Shown here: positions 53,040 through 61,981 of the stretch, one piece after another
Position numbering within the stretch: position 1 is the stretch's first letter
How the letters are laid out: each line of letters starts with the position of its first letter
NCBI RefSeq assembly: GCF_900112775.1
Contig: NZ_FOYZ01000005.1
Coordinates: 186,001 to 250,000 of the forward strand
Reading direction: 5' to 3'
From: Anaeromicropila populeti
Lineage (GTDB): Bacteria; Bacillota; Clostridia; Lachnospirales; Lachnospiraceae
Length of the DNA stretch: 64,000 nt
The notes under the pieces: model-generated
Seen by the model: only the letters and a program-made list of their open reading frames with translations
Databases searched by the model: none
What the model was told of the DNA's origin: nothing
Translations under genes and position numbers: made by a program

Positions 53040-54188
53040 ATGAGAAAAAAAGTTTTTGTGCTGATGGGAGTTGTAGCAGTAGGAGTCAGCGTTTTATGTG
53101 GTTATACATTTGCAAACCGAGTAAGGCTGATATCTAGTAAAGTTACTACTGAACTTGGTGAGCCACTAGTCAGTAAAGTGGAGGATTTTGCAAAGGGAGA
53201 TTTAAGAGAAGCAAGTGTTGATTTATCTCAGGTAGATATAAGCAATATAGGTAGTTATCAGGCATATATAGATACTGGAAAAGAAAAGCTTGCATTCACC
53301 GTTTGTGTAAATGATACGAAAGCACCTGAAGCAAAAAGCAACGAGGGGTTGACTTTTGAAACAGGTGAACTGATTGTTGCAAAAAATCTCGTAACCAGTA
53401 TTTCTGACAAGAGTAGTGTAACAGTCGTATTTGAAGATGGAGCAGAATCTAAAAGTTATGATACAGCTGGAACTTATACAGAAAAAGTTGCAGTGACGGA
53501 TGCTTCAGAGAATAAAACAATCATAGAAGTAACCTTTGTCATAGTTAGTGATACCATAAAGCCAGTTCTGCATGGATTAAAAAATAGAACGGTTTATATA
53601 GGTGAAACAATTGAGTATCTGAAAAGTGTGACCGCAATAGATAATAAGGATGGCGATTTGACAAATAAAATTGAAGTGGATAGCACGAAGGTAGATTTGT
53701 CAAAAGCAGGTACGTATACGGTTACGTATTCCGTAGCAGACAGTGCAGGCAATACCGCCAAAAAGAATAAAAAAATAACGGTTAAAAAGGATAAGGCACC
53801 TGTATTAAGCGGTATTAAAAACAGAACTGTATACGTAAATGGAGCAATTGACTATCTAAAAGATGTAAAAGCGAAAGACAAACGTGATGGAGATTTGACA
53901 GATAAAATAAAAGTGGATAGCACAGAGGTGAATTTGTCAAAAGCGGGTACGTATACAGTAACGTATTCCATAACAGATAGTGCAGGCAATACCACAATGA
54001 AAAAGGCAACTGTTTATGTGAAAACGAAAGTAACAGAAACTTCTAAGCCAAAGTCCTCTAGTAACAATAGTTCTTCTTCAGATACTGGTAGTTCTTCAGG
54101 GGGATTTAAATTCTTTCCAGGTAAACCAGCAGGTGAAGATGTGAATGGAGATGTAGCAGCGAGTGGCGAAAAAGTAGGTACCTGGTAA
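53040..54188 (+). CDS. Secreted Ig-like repeat protein (DUF5011 type) with the same C-terminal tail
   Basis: 382 residues; ATG 53040 with AAGGAG 9 bases upstream. A signal peptide or anchor (to about 25), two beta-rich N-terminal domains, two near-identical DUF5011-type Ig-like repeats (about 176-258 and 259-335, with GTYTVTYS.. DSAGNT), a Ser-rich stalk (about 340-358) and the C-terminal tail EDVNGDVAASGEKVGTW. It looks like a pilus-associated or cell-surface adhesin. No LPXTG sorting signal is present. Confidence 0.78.
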   Translation: MRKKVFVLMGVVAVGVSVLCGYTFANRVRLISSKVTTELGEPLVSKVEDFAKGDLREASVDLSQVDISNIGSYQAYIDTGKEKLAFTVCVNDTKAPEAKSNEGLTFETGELIVAKNLVTSISDKSSVTVVFEDGAESKSYDTAGTYTEKVAVTDASENKTIIEVTFVIVSDTIKPVLHGLKNRTVYIGETIEYLKSVTAIDNKDGDLTNKIEVDSTKVDLSKAGTYTVTYSVADSAGNTAKKNKKITVKKDKAPVLSGIKNRTVYVNGAIDYLKDVKAKDKRDGDLTDKIKVDSTEVNLSKAGTYTVTYSITDSAGNTTMKKATVYVKTKVTETSKPKSSSNNSSSSDTGSSSGGFKFFPGKPAGEDVNGDVAASGEKVGTW

Positions 54189-54213
54189 CAATAAAATAGG
54201 TTTTTAATGAAAG

Positions 54214-54242
54214 GGTGTAGTTAAAAACTACATCTTTTTTTT
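54214..54242 (+). terminator. Terminator or attenuator before the large surface protein
   Basis: TGTAGTT, AAA, AACTACA, then T8 (54215-54242). The next gene's ribosome site starts right after the T-run, so read-through is probably used. Confidence 0.75.
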
Positions 54243-54254
54243 GGAGGTTTTGAG

Positions 54255-56090
54255 ATGAAACGATTACTAATAGGCATATGGTTAATAGTAATATTAAATT
54301 TTTTAAATTGTACAATGATAAGAGCAGAAACCAATATGAACGGAGGCGGTTCTGGAGGAGGAACAGAAGCAGGAACAGCAGAAAATCAATATTCATCAGG
54401 TGATGATGGAGTAAGATTGACTGTAATTGATACAAGCACAAAATGTAGAGCAGAAGGAACAAAAACTATTGATTACTATAGAATTGTTAAGGACAATAGA
54501 ATAATTATACATTTTGGAAAAATAAGTAAGTTAGAATATATGGGCGTAGGAGGTTATTCAAATGGTCGTAATTTATTGCAATCCGAAGAAAAATATATAA
54601 TAAATGATCAAGGACAACGAGTAGCATATCAAGTAGAGGATCTTCCCACTATTGTCAGCAATTCAAATAGTACATCTAATATAGAAGAAATTAAAGCATA
54701 TTTTAACGATTCTGCCAGATTAAAAGTAATTGCTTCCAGAGTAGGGATATCCTATGAAGAGTTTATAAATGGCAATTACAAATTAATTATTGAACCTATG
54801 ATTTATATTACCTTTCAGGGAAACTACATTGCCTTAACGGCACATGAAGCTGCAAAGCTTGATATAGCGTTAGGTGGTTCCCTGAACTCTGGAGGAGAGC
54901 TAAGAGCAAAGTTTGTGTCCTTTACACATAAAAACTTGCCCTTAGCTATTTTTTTGGAAAAAAAGGAGCTTGGTATCAAACCCTGGACCGGTTCCAAATC
55001 GGCAAGAATAGACAATGGCAACATTTTAACTTACCTGGGCATTGGTATCTTAAGTTTTGCTCCTGAAGGAAATGAGGTGGGTTTGGATGCAGGACAGTAT
55101 GTGTATAGACCCGACACGGATGTGATAACAACAGTAATCGTAACTGTATCTGGAGGTGACGAGGATGGAGCAACCTGTGACAATCCGATTACAGTGCAGT
55201 TCAGTGGTGACTATGTACAGACTACACAAGTAACTGGAATTACCGTTCCACAAGGTGGGAGCAGACCAGTATGGATTAAGTGGCACACACCTCAAATTAC
55301 AGAAAAGATAAATACTACTATTACAGCTGAAATAACGGGAGGAAGCACATCTCCAGCTACGGTGTCTATTCCTGTAACAATTAGTCCTCTGGTAAGAAAA
55401 GAGCCTGAAAATCCTACAGCTGATTCTAAACCGTCAAAACAATTTTCATTGAAAGCAAATCCACAGTTTCCAACAACGAATGCGTTAAGCAAGTACAGTG
55501 AACCAGTAACACAGTTAAGTTGGCATACTTATACTTGTACAAAACGTTGGGAATGGACAGGTGATTATTACGAGGATGAAGAGGGAAATAAAATGAAAAT
55601 ATATGAAACGGTTTATGAGTATGCAAAGAATTCTTATAGTAGTAAAATCACATATACAAAAATAAAAGTAAGTGCAGATCGCAATACAGAAGGTGCTAAT
55701 CAAAAAAATAGTAGTGTTAGAAGTGGATATGGAATTGAAGTGACAATTACTTCAAATGTATCAGGAAGTAGTCAAAACTGTACTGGGATTCAAAGTGCCT
55801 GTGTTTATTTCCCAGAATACAATTATCAAAAATACAGAAGGGATGCAGTGCCGTCAAAATCATCCTTACAGTCCGTATTGGAACTACCAATAAACCAGTA
55901 CTCATTAAATGGAAGCAAGGTACATTTTACTCCTATCTACTTTCCAGATGGAGATTACAATGTTTATGTAGAAGCCTTTGATGCATGGACACCGTCTGGA
56001 ATGCTATGCAACATAGGAGAAGGCAGTATAAAAATGGAAGGAAATCTTTGGGATGATTGGTATGTGAAAAAAGAAATTCAATTCAAATAG
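54255..56090 (+). CDS. Large secreted surface protein of the ICE Tad locus
   Basis: 611 residues with a signal peptide (cleavage probably after IRAE near 25) and a Gly/Thr-rich linker. Then come beta-rich regions, including an Ig-like part (about 285-375: PITVQFSGDYVQTTQVTGITVPQGGSRPVWIKW) and a Cys-containing C-terminal region. No anchor or sorting motif is seen. Probably exported and associated with the pilus or cell wall, for example as an adhesin; family not identified. Confidence 0.65.
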   Translation: MKRLLIGIWLIVILNFLNCTMIRAETNMNGGGSGGGTEAGTAENQYSSGDDGVRLTVIDTSTKCRAEGTKTIDYYRIVKDNRIIIHFGKISKLEYMGVGGYSNGRNLLQSEEKYIINDQGQRVAYQVEDLPTIVSNSNSTSNIEEIKAYFNDSARLKVIASRVGISYEEFINGNYKLIIEPMIYITFQGNYIALTAHEAAKLDIALGGSLNSGGELRAKFVSFTHKNLPLAIFLEKKELGIKPWTGSKSARIDNGNILTYLGIGILSFAPEGNEVGLDAGQYVYRPDTDVITTVIVTVSGGDEDGATCDNPITVQFSGDYVQTTQVTGITVPQGGSRPVWIKWHTPQITEKINTTITAEITGGSTSPATVSIPVTISPLVRKEPENPTADSKPSKQFSLKANPQFPTTNALSKYSEPVTQLSWHTYTCTKRWEWTGDYYEDEEGNKMKIYETVYEYAKNSYSSKITYTKIKVSADRNTEGANQKNSSVRSGYGIEVTITSNVSGSSQNCTGIQSACVYFPEYNYQKYRRDAVPSKSSLQSVLELPINQYSLNGSKVHFTPIYFPDGDYNVYVEAFDAWTPSGMLCNIGEGSIKMEGNLWDDWYVKKEIQFK

Positions 56091-56178
56091 CAAACCTAGT
56101 ATGTAAAAATAATGACGAATTATTAAAAAATAAACTTGATTAAGGAAAAATAATGAAATATAAAGGAGGGAGAAAGAA

Positions 56179-56724
56179 ATGTTTGATTTTTTATATCAAA
56201 AGGAGTTTTGGATGGAAACTATATTAATGGTATTAGGTGGGATTATTGGTGGTGCAATAGGTCCTTTAATTTATTACACTAGAAAGATTCACGTGATTTT
56301 AGAGGATGTGAAAAGACTTGTTGCACACGATGATATGAGTCGTGAGCACGGTGAGATTAAGGATGTGGTCAAGGAAACAAATGGTCAGGTTATTAACTTA
56401 GTAAAGGATAAGAATCGCCAGATAACTGACTTAGTAAAAGAGAGTAATGAAATCACACGCTCTGTAAAAGAAATGTACATAGCAGATAGAGTAAGCTCTC
56501 AGTATCAGTATGAAAATATGACGGAGAAACAAAAAGATATCATTGACAGTATGTCAAAATTAAATGGGTTTTCGGATGAGATGAAATTATTGGTTGGTGA
56601 AAATAATAATCTCAAAGAAGTCAATTCTCAACTGAGGTTAGAAAGTAACACACTGAAAGCAGAAAATGTACAGCTGAAAGATATTATAAATGGTCTAAGT
56701 CCAGAGAATGAAATGGAACGATAA
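56179..56724 (+). CDS. Membrane-anchored coiled-coil protein
   Basis: 181 residues. A single helix at about 13-35 (GGIIGGAIGPLIYY) then a long coiled coil with heptad-like repeats (VVKETNGQVINLVKDKNRQITDLVKESNE). ATG after AAAGGAGGG. It could scaffold the transfer channel or tether the relaxosome; this is inference. Confidence 0.65.
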   Translation: MFDFLYQKEFWMETILMVLGGIIGGAIGPLIYYTRKIHVILEDVKRLVAHDDMSREHGEIKDVVKETNGQVINLVKDKNRQITDLVKESNEITRSVKEMYIADRVSSQYQYENMTEKQKDIIDSMSKLNGFSDEMKLLVGENNNLKEVNSQLRLESNTLKAENVQLKDIINGLSPENEMER

Positions 56725-56745
56725 CTCAATAAAGTTACTAAAATG

Positions 56746-56776
56746 GCAGTTTCTTATAGCAAGGAGCTGCTTTTTT
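56746..56776 (+). terminator. Terminator before ssb
   Basis: GCAGTTTCTT (56746-56755) pairs with AAGGAGCTGC (56761-56770) with two G-U pairs, then T6. Confidence 0.8.
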
Positions 56777-56801
56777 CATGCAAAAAAGGAGGAAAAACAA
56801 T

Positions 56802-57224
56802 ATGAACAAAGTAATTTTAATAGGAAGATTAACGAAAGATCCTGATGTACGCTATGCACAGGGAAATAATGCTATGGCGATTGCCCGGTTTACACTGGCG
56901 GTGGATCGAAAGTACAAAAACAACGGACAGGAGGAAGCCGATTTTATCAGCTGCGTTTCCTTTGGGAAGACAGCTGAATTTGCAGAGAAGTACCTGAAGC
57001 GGGGAACAAAGATTGCCGTGACAGGGCGAATCCAGACAGGCAGCTATACCAACAAGGATGGTCAAAAAGTTTATACCACAGATGTTATTTTAGAAGAAAT
57101 TGAATTTGCTGAAAGTAAAAATGCAGGGAATCAGACAGCACAGAGAATCGAACCAAGCCAGGCTGACGGAGATGGCTTTATGAATATTCCGGATGGCATT
57201 GACGAGGAGCTGCCATTTCATTAA
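56802..57224 (+). CDS. ssb: Single-stranded DNA-binding protein
   Basis: 140 residues from ATG 56802 (AAAGGAGG upstream). OB fold about 1-105 with MNKVILIGRLTKDPDVRY, FISCVSFGKTAEFAEKYLKRG and VTGRIQTGSY; the acidic C-terminal tail ends in EELPFH in place of the usual DDDIPF. It covers single-stranded DNA during transfer or replication. Confidence 0.95.
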   Translation: MNKVILIGRLTKDPDVRYAQGNNAMAIARFTLAVDRKYKNNGQEEADFISCVSFGKTAEFAEKYLKRGTKIAVTGRIQTGSYTNKDGQKVYTTDVILEEIEFAESKNAGNQTAQRIEPSQADGDGFMNIPDGIDEELPFH

Positions 57225-57241
57225 TGTTGAGGAGAAAAGAG

Positions 57242-57952
57242 ATGAAAAATTTAATCATGCCCATAACGGCTATTTTGTTGTGTCTTGCAGCAATGGCCGT
57301 CATGTATTTTATACAGCATAAAAAGAAAAATAAATCAGCTGAGCCCAAAAACATAGCGTCGGAATCTGCTCAGGACTTTGTGAACATAAGGGAAATTCGT
57401 GATATCTTTCTCTATACAAAAGATGATTACTTGCTTACCTATGTGAAAGTGCAGCCAATCTCATTTGATTTGCTGACAGAAGAGGAACAAAAGCAGTTAG
57501 CAAGAAGAATAACAGATGAATTTTCACAAATGAGGCTCCCATTCAAATTTTTAGCGGTAAGCAGACCAATTGATATTGGACCAATTGTAAATACGTACTA
57601 TGAGCTGATGTCAGACTCGAATGATCAAGTGCAAAAAGAATTATTAAGAAACGCAATGAAAATTGTTAGTAATTTTTCTCTTTCAGGAGAAGTTGTCCAG
57701 AGAGAATTTTATTACATGCTCTGGGAACGAAAAGCAGAGGATACGGAAAAGGAATTAAAAAAAGCCACTGGCGAATTCCTGGAACATATGGAAAGTGCCG
57801 GACTGAAAGGAGAAATTTTAAAAGCAAATGAAATCATAAAATTATGCAACCTGGTTAATAATCCGGCGTTTGCATCAATTGAAGATACTTCAGTCGAAGC
57901 AACGATTCCATATTTGATAAAATACTTAACGACTAGGGGGCAAGGAGAATGA
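57242..57952 (+). CDS. Membrane-anchored VirB4 N-terminal-domain-like protein
   Basis: 236 residues, ATG 57242 after GAGGAG. One membrane helix (about 5-23), then an alpha/beta domain (EIRDIFLYTKDDYLLTYVKVQPISFDLLTEEEQ) that resembles the N-terminal domain normally fused to VirB4/TraC ATPases. It overlaps virB4 by 4 bases. Likely an anchor that brings VirB4 to the membrane. Confidence 0.65.
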   Translation: MKNLIMPITAILLCLAAMAVMYFIQHKKKNKSAEPKNIASESAQDFVNIREIRDIFLYTKDDYLLTYVKVQPISFDLLTEEEQKQLARRITDEFSQMRLPFKFLAVSRPIDIGPIVNTYYELMSDSNDQVQKELLRNAMKIVSNFSLSGEVVQREFYYMLWERKAEDTEKELKKATGEFLEHMESAGLKGEILKANEIIKLCNLVNNPAFASIEDTSVEATIPYLIKYLTTRGQGE

Positions 57953-59787
57953 ATTTAAAAAAATCAAACATACGTAAGGGTGAAGAAATAAACAATGCAT
58001 TATTAAATGCAGTTTCGCCAGTAGGACTTTTCTTTGGACGGAATCGAATGGAAGTAGGAGAAAATGTGGGAAGAGTCTATGGAATTATACACTATCCAAT
58101 GGATATTGCATATGGATGGCTTTCAAAGCTGACCAATATACCAGGAACAATTGCAAGTTTTGTGTTTACACCCATGGAAAGTGGGGAATTTATTGAAGCA
58201 TTAAACAAAAATATAAGCCGGCACAGGGCAATTGAAAAGGAAGCACAGGATGCTCTGACAAGAGACCGGGCCAAAAAGGCGGCTGATGATGGGGAAAAGC
58301 TGATGATACAGATAGACCAACATGGAGAAGCGGTTGGTACATTAAGCATGAGTATACTGGCGATTTCACCAGAAGAAGAAAAATTGACGAAGGTTTGCAG
58401 AAAGACAACCAGTTCCTGCCTGGCTTCCAAAATAAAAGTAAGAATGCTGACTGATTTACAGAAAAATGGGTTTAGGCAAATCAGTCCGTTTTACACGATT
58501 GACCAAGATGTACAGCAGATAACAGAACGAATTGCGCCGTTATCTGCTGTAGCAGGAGGGTTTCCCAATGCCAGTTCCGGACTGAATGATGAATCTGGTT
58601 TTTACATGGCAGTGGATGGAGCAGGGGGATTAATGTTCCTAAACCTATGGTTAAGAAAAAATGACAGAACATGCAGCGATATTTTGGTAACAGGAATAAA
58701 AGGACAGGGAAAGTCCACAGCAGTAAAGCATATTGCGTTAAATGAATATATGCTTGGAACAAGAATCATTTTTATTGATCCGGAAGCAGAGTATGGAGAG
58801 GAATGCAGAAAATTGCAGGGGGACTGGATTAACGCTGGGGGAGGGATTGGTGGAAGAATCAATCCGTTACAAATTGCTGCCATTCCCAGAGAGGAAAACG
58901 ATAAAGTATATACGGATGAAGGGAATGGAATGGGCGATCTGGCATTGTATATTAAGCATCTGGAAATTTTCTTTTCACTGTATTTGCCAAGTTTGACGGA
59001 TATGGATCGTGCTGTTTTAAAAGACAGCCTAATAGAACTTTATAATCAATTTCGGATTTATTGGACAACAGATATTTCAAAATTATGCCCAGAGGATTTT
59101 CCCATCTTGTCCGATTTATATAACTTGCTGAAAAGCAAAGCGGATAAGGAAGAAGCGGTACGAAAGGATGGGGATGTAAATTACTATAAAAAACTTTCCC
59201 TTCTGCTGAAAGATGCGGCAGAGGGAGCGGATTCTATTTTGTGGAATGGCAAGACAACGCTTCATGCAGAGTCTAGGTGTGTCTGTTTAGACACAAGTGC
59301 CCTTCAGGGTTCCAGTGATAATGTAAAGCGAGCACAATATTTTTTAATTAATTCATGGACCTGGCAACAGATGAGCAGAGATAGAACAGAACGTGTTATG
59401 ACATTTTATGATGAGGCATATCTGATGATAGATCCGAATATCCCACAGTCGCTTGTTTTTTTACGAAACTGCATGAAACGGTCAAGAAAATACGAAGCAG
59501 CAATGGTAATAATATCCCACAGTGTAAACGATTTTCTTTCGCCAGAAGTAAAGATGTATGGCCAGGCACTTGTCGATGAGCCATGCTATAAAATCATGTT
59601 TGGAACAGACGGAAAAAATTTAATGGAAACCAAGGAACTATACAACTTAACCAATGCAGAAGAGAATCTACTGAGCAGTAAACAGAAAAAGCATGCACTA
59701 ATGATGATTGGCAATAAACGCATGCATGTCAAATTTGATATTCCAGAGTATGAATTAGAGTACTTTGGAAAAGCAGGAGGTCGGTAA
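57949..59787 (+). CDS. virB4: VirB4/TraE transfer ATPase
   Basis: 612 residues, shorter than usual VirB4 because the membrane-linked N-terminal part is encoded separately upstream. Walker A TGIKGQGKSTA at about 247-257, RIIFIDPEAEYG, Walker B MTFYDEAYLMID near 485, and a C-terminal HSVNDFLSPEVK. It powers the type IV secretion channel. Confidence 0.92.
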   Translation: MNLKKSNIRKGEEINNALLNAVSPVGLFFGRNRMEVGENVGRVYGIIHYPMDIAYGWLSKLTNIPGTIASFVFTPMESGEFIEALNKNISRHRAIEKEAQDALTRDRAKKAADDGEKLMIQIDQHGEAVGTLSMSILAISPEEEKLTKVCRKTTSSCLASKIKVRMLTDLQKNGFRQISPFYTIDQDVQQITERIAPLSAVAGGFPNASSGLNDESGFYMAVDGAGGLMFLNLWLRKNDRTCSDILVTGIKGQGKSTAVKHIALNEYMLGTRIIFIDPEAEYGEECRKLQGDWINAGGGIGGRINPLQIAAIPREENDKVYTDEGNGMGDLALYIKHLEIFFSLYLPSLTDMDRAVLKDSLIELYNQFRIYWTTDISKLCPEDFPILSDLYNLLKSKADKEEAVRKDGDVNYYKKLSLLLKDAAEGADSILWNGKTTLHAESRCVCLDTSALQGSSDNVKRAQYFLINSWTWQQMSRDRTERVMTFYDEAYLMIDPNIPQSLVFLRNCMKRSRKYEAAMVIISHSVNDFLSPEVKMYGQALVDEPCYKIMFGTDGKNLMETKELYNLTNAEENLLSSKQKKHALMMIGNKRMHVKFDIPEYELEYFGKAGGR

Positions 59788-59788
59788 A

Positions 59789-60508
59789 ATGGAGCTGGCT
59801 ACTGCGGTTAAAATAGCAAAGATTGCGGCAGAGCAACTGAAATCGGAGGAAAAAAGGCACAGGATATTTATTATAGCGGTTTCCCTTGTAATCCTAGTCC
59901 TGTTTCTTTTCTCTTCTGTCATCTACCTGGCAATGCATCCGTTGGAATCCATGTCAAACATGTTAAAAGAACAATTGGCAGGGGTAAACGATACAATCTG
60001 TGTTCAAGAAGATGATGTTCTAATAAAAAAATATCCGGATATCGAGCAGACCATATGGCAGTTCTTAAAGGGACTTGGATTTACAGATGAGGGAGCAGCG
60101 GCAACTATGGGAAATATGGTGGTGGAAAGTTCCTTCAATCCAGCTGCAAACCATAATGACCATTATTTTGGCCTTTGCCAGTGGGGTGGTGGCAGATGGC
60201 AGGGAAATGACTTTAGCCTCACTGGCTTTTCCCAGAAATGTGAGAAAGAATGGTCAGATTTACAGGTGCAGCTTACTTTCTTTTATATGGAATGCAGTAC
60301 ATATTATGCAAATGTATACCTCTTGATGGGCAAAACAAAGGATGTAGTCTATGCTACGGATTATTTTTGTACGTATTACGAGGGCTGCGTGGGAAGTAGT
60401 GGGAACTGGGCATATAGCACTGTAAACGGGAAAGCATATCAAGGGCTTGCGAATCGAAGAAGGTATGCAGAATGGTATTTAAAAAAATATGGGTTGGGTG
60501 GTGGATAA
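59789..60508 (+). CDS. VirB1-like wall hydrolase (phage tail lysozyme type)
   Basis: 239 residues; ATG 59789 with GGAGG 8 bases upstream. A membrane helix (about 27-50), then a tail-lysozyme domain (about 80-235) with GFTDEGAAATMGNMVVESSFNP, where the Glu of VESSFNP is the expected catalytic acid, and YFGLCQWGGGRW. It opens the peptidoglycan for the transfer apparatus. Confidence 0.85.
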   Translation: MELATAVKIAKIAAEQLKSEEKRHRIFIIAVSLVILVLFLFSSVIYLAMHPLESMSNMLKEQLAGVNDTICVQEDDVLIKKYPDIEQTIWQFLKGLGFTDEGAAATMGNMVVESSFNPAANHNDHYFGLCQWGGGRWQGNDFSLTGFSQKCEKEWSDLQVQLTFFYMECSTYYANVYLLMGKTKDVVYATDYFCTYYEGCVGSSGNWAYSTVNGKAYQGLANRRRYAEWYLKKYGLGGG

Positions 60509-60517
60509 ATGTAAATA

Positions 60518-60637
60518 GACTGGCTAAAGAGCCAGTCTTAAAAAGGGGAGTTTATGAAAAAATTTAATCTATATTAAAAGGATAATTATCTTATTAGGCG
60601 AGGATAGCAACGTTGCGCGCTTTGTGTTGCTGCCCTC
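60518..60637 (+). other. Hairpin-rich intergenic segment
   Basis: The 200-base gap after the lysozyme gene holds a perfect hairpin GACTGGCT/AGCCAGTC (60518-60537) without a T-run. It also holds a 7-codon ORF (MKKFNLY, 60554) behind GGGGAG, and a second GC-rich hairpin with arms GAGGATAGCAAC (60600-60611) and GTTGCTGCCCTC (60626-60637, two mismatches). It may be a leader or attenuation region for the next operon. Confidence 0.4.
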
Positions 60638-60710
60638 ATTGATTTTATAAATACATCATACCGTGAAAGTATGTTTAGAAATTGAAGAAAACGTGAAAGA
60701 AGTGTGAAAG

Positions 60711-61949
60711 ATGATATTTTATATTGCAGGTGAAAAAAATAAAGAGGTATTTGATTTCATTAATGACATTTATATGTTTAGCAGAAAGGTTTGGACAGAA
60801 GAAATGTCTGAAAAGCAATTTAGCCTTTTTATTAAGCAGGACTTGAGAAATCTGGATGTTGAATATTTGATTGTAGATTACTCCGTCTTGAAAATGGAGG
60901 ATACCCAGCTGGAGCAGGGAATACAAATTTTTAAAATGTTAAATCCATACAGCAAAGTGATTTTGTATGTTACTGCTCCAGGACAGAACATAGAGATAGC
61001 AAAGTGCATTTTGCTTTATCCAAGCGATCCCATAGAAGAAAAGATAACCAATATTTTAACGAAAAGTAGTGTGCTTCCCCAACAGGAGGAGTTTTTAGAA
61101 GAACCAGAGCCGAAAAATGAAGAAAACAATAGTGCAAGTGTACAACCAGAATCTATACCAGTTCCAGAAAGTAAAATAGTTGAGAACCTATATGAAAAGG
61201 TAAATACGAAAGTGAAAACGTCAGAGGGAAAACCCCTTAGCAAGCGGGTTTTGCAAGTAAAGGAAAGGCAGTCACAGCCTGTTCAGGAAGAAAACATGGC
61301 TAAAAAGCAACCTCTTTTAAATCTGGAAAAGTATTATTGTGAGCAGAAAGAAACTGTTCAAGTACATAAATGGAATTGTAAAAATGAAATTATTGCCGTT
61401 TTGGGTACAGAAAGAAAAGTAGGTACCACAACGGCAGCTTTTCATTTGTGCCAGTATTTAAACAGTTTTGGTGCAAAAGTGGTATATACAGAAGCAAATC
61501 CACATGGTCATTTGCAACAGATTGCAGATGCGTATTCATTTGAAGAAAAAGAAGGAAACTTTTGGAAGAATGGAGTTACATACTATCTAAATTCACAACT
61601 AGATATGACAGCAGACAATCATTTTGTGCTCCTGGACTTAGGCTGCATCCAGGAGAGAACGGACTGGGTTCTGAAGATTATCCAGGACATTGCCAGTGAG
61701 ATTATAGTGTTGTCCGGTAGCCAGATCTTTGAAATGGATGCATTAAAGGAATGTCTTAGGAAACTTTCCATTATGGAAAAACCAATTCATGTGATGATGC
61801 ATTCTTCCGAACAGGAGTTGTGTCAAATCAGGAAGCAATTTGAAAATGAGGCAGTAACCATCTGCAAAAATACGTATGAAGCTTCACTTGTAGCAACGGT
61901 ACCGTTTGCGCAGGAGTTTCAAAAGATGTTTGAAAAGTATAAAGAATAG
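60711..61949 (+). CDS. TadZ-like protein with degenerate P-loop
   Basis: 412 residues. An N-terminal receiver-like domain (about 1-115), a Pro/Glu-rich linker (about 120-205), then a MinD/ParA-like domain. Its P-loop reads GTERKVGTTTA (about 230-240), where the Lys of VGKTT is Thr, so ATP hydrolysis is doubtful. FVLLDLGC resembles Walker B. Receiver plus MinD-like is the classic CpaE/TadZ architecture, so this is a second TadZ in the element. Confidence 0.7.
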   Translation: MIFYIAGEKNKEVFDFINDIYMFSRKVWTEEMSEKQFSLFIKQDLRNLDVEYLIVDYSVLKMEDTQLEQGIQIFKMLNPYSKVILYVTAPGQNIEIAKCILLYPSDPIEEKITNILTKSSVLPQQEEFLEEPEPKNEENNSASVQPESIPVPESKIVENLYEKVNTKVKTSEGKPLSKRVLQVKERQSQPVQEENMAKKQPLLNLEKYYCEQKETVQVHKWNCKNEIIAVLGTERKVGTTTAAFHLCQYLNSFGAKVVYTEANPHGHLQQIADAYSFEEKEGNFWKNGVTYYLNSQLDMTADNHFVLLDLGCIQERTDWVLKIIQDIASEIIVLSGSQIFEMDALKECLRKLSIMEKPIHVMMHSSEQELCQIRKQFENEAVTICKNTYEASLVATVPFAQEFQKMFEKYKE

Positions 61950-61981
61950 GTAACGATAAAATTAGGGACAGGGTGAATATT

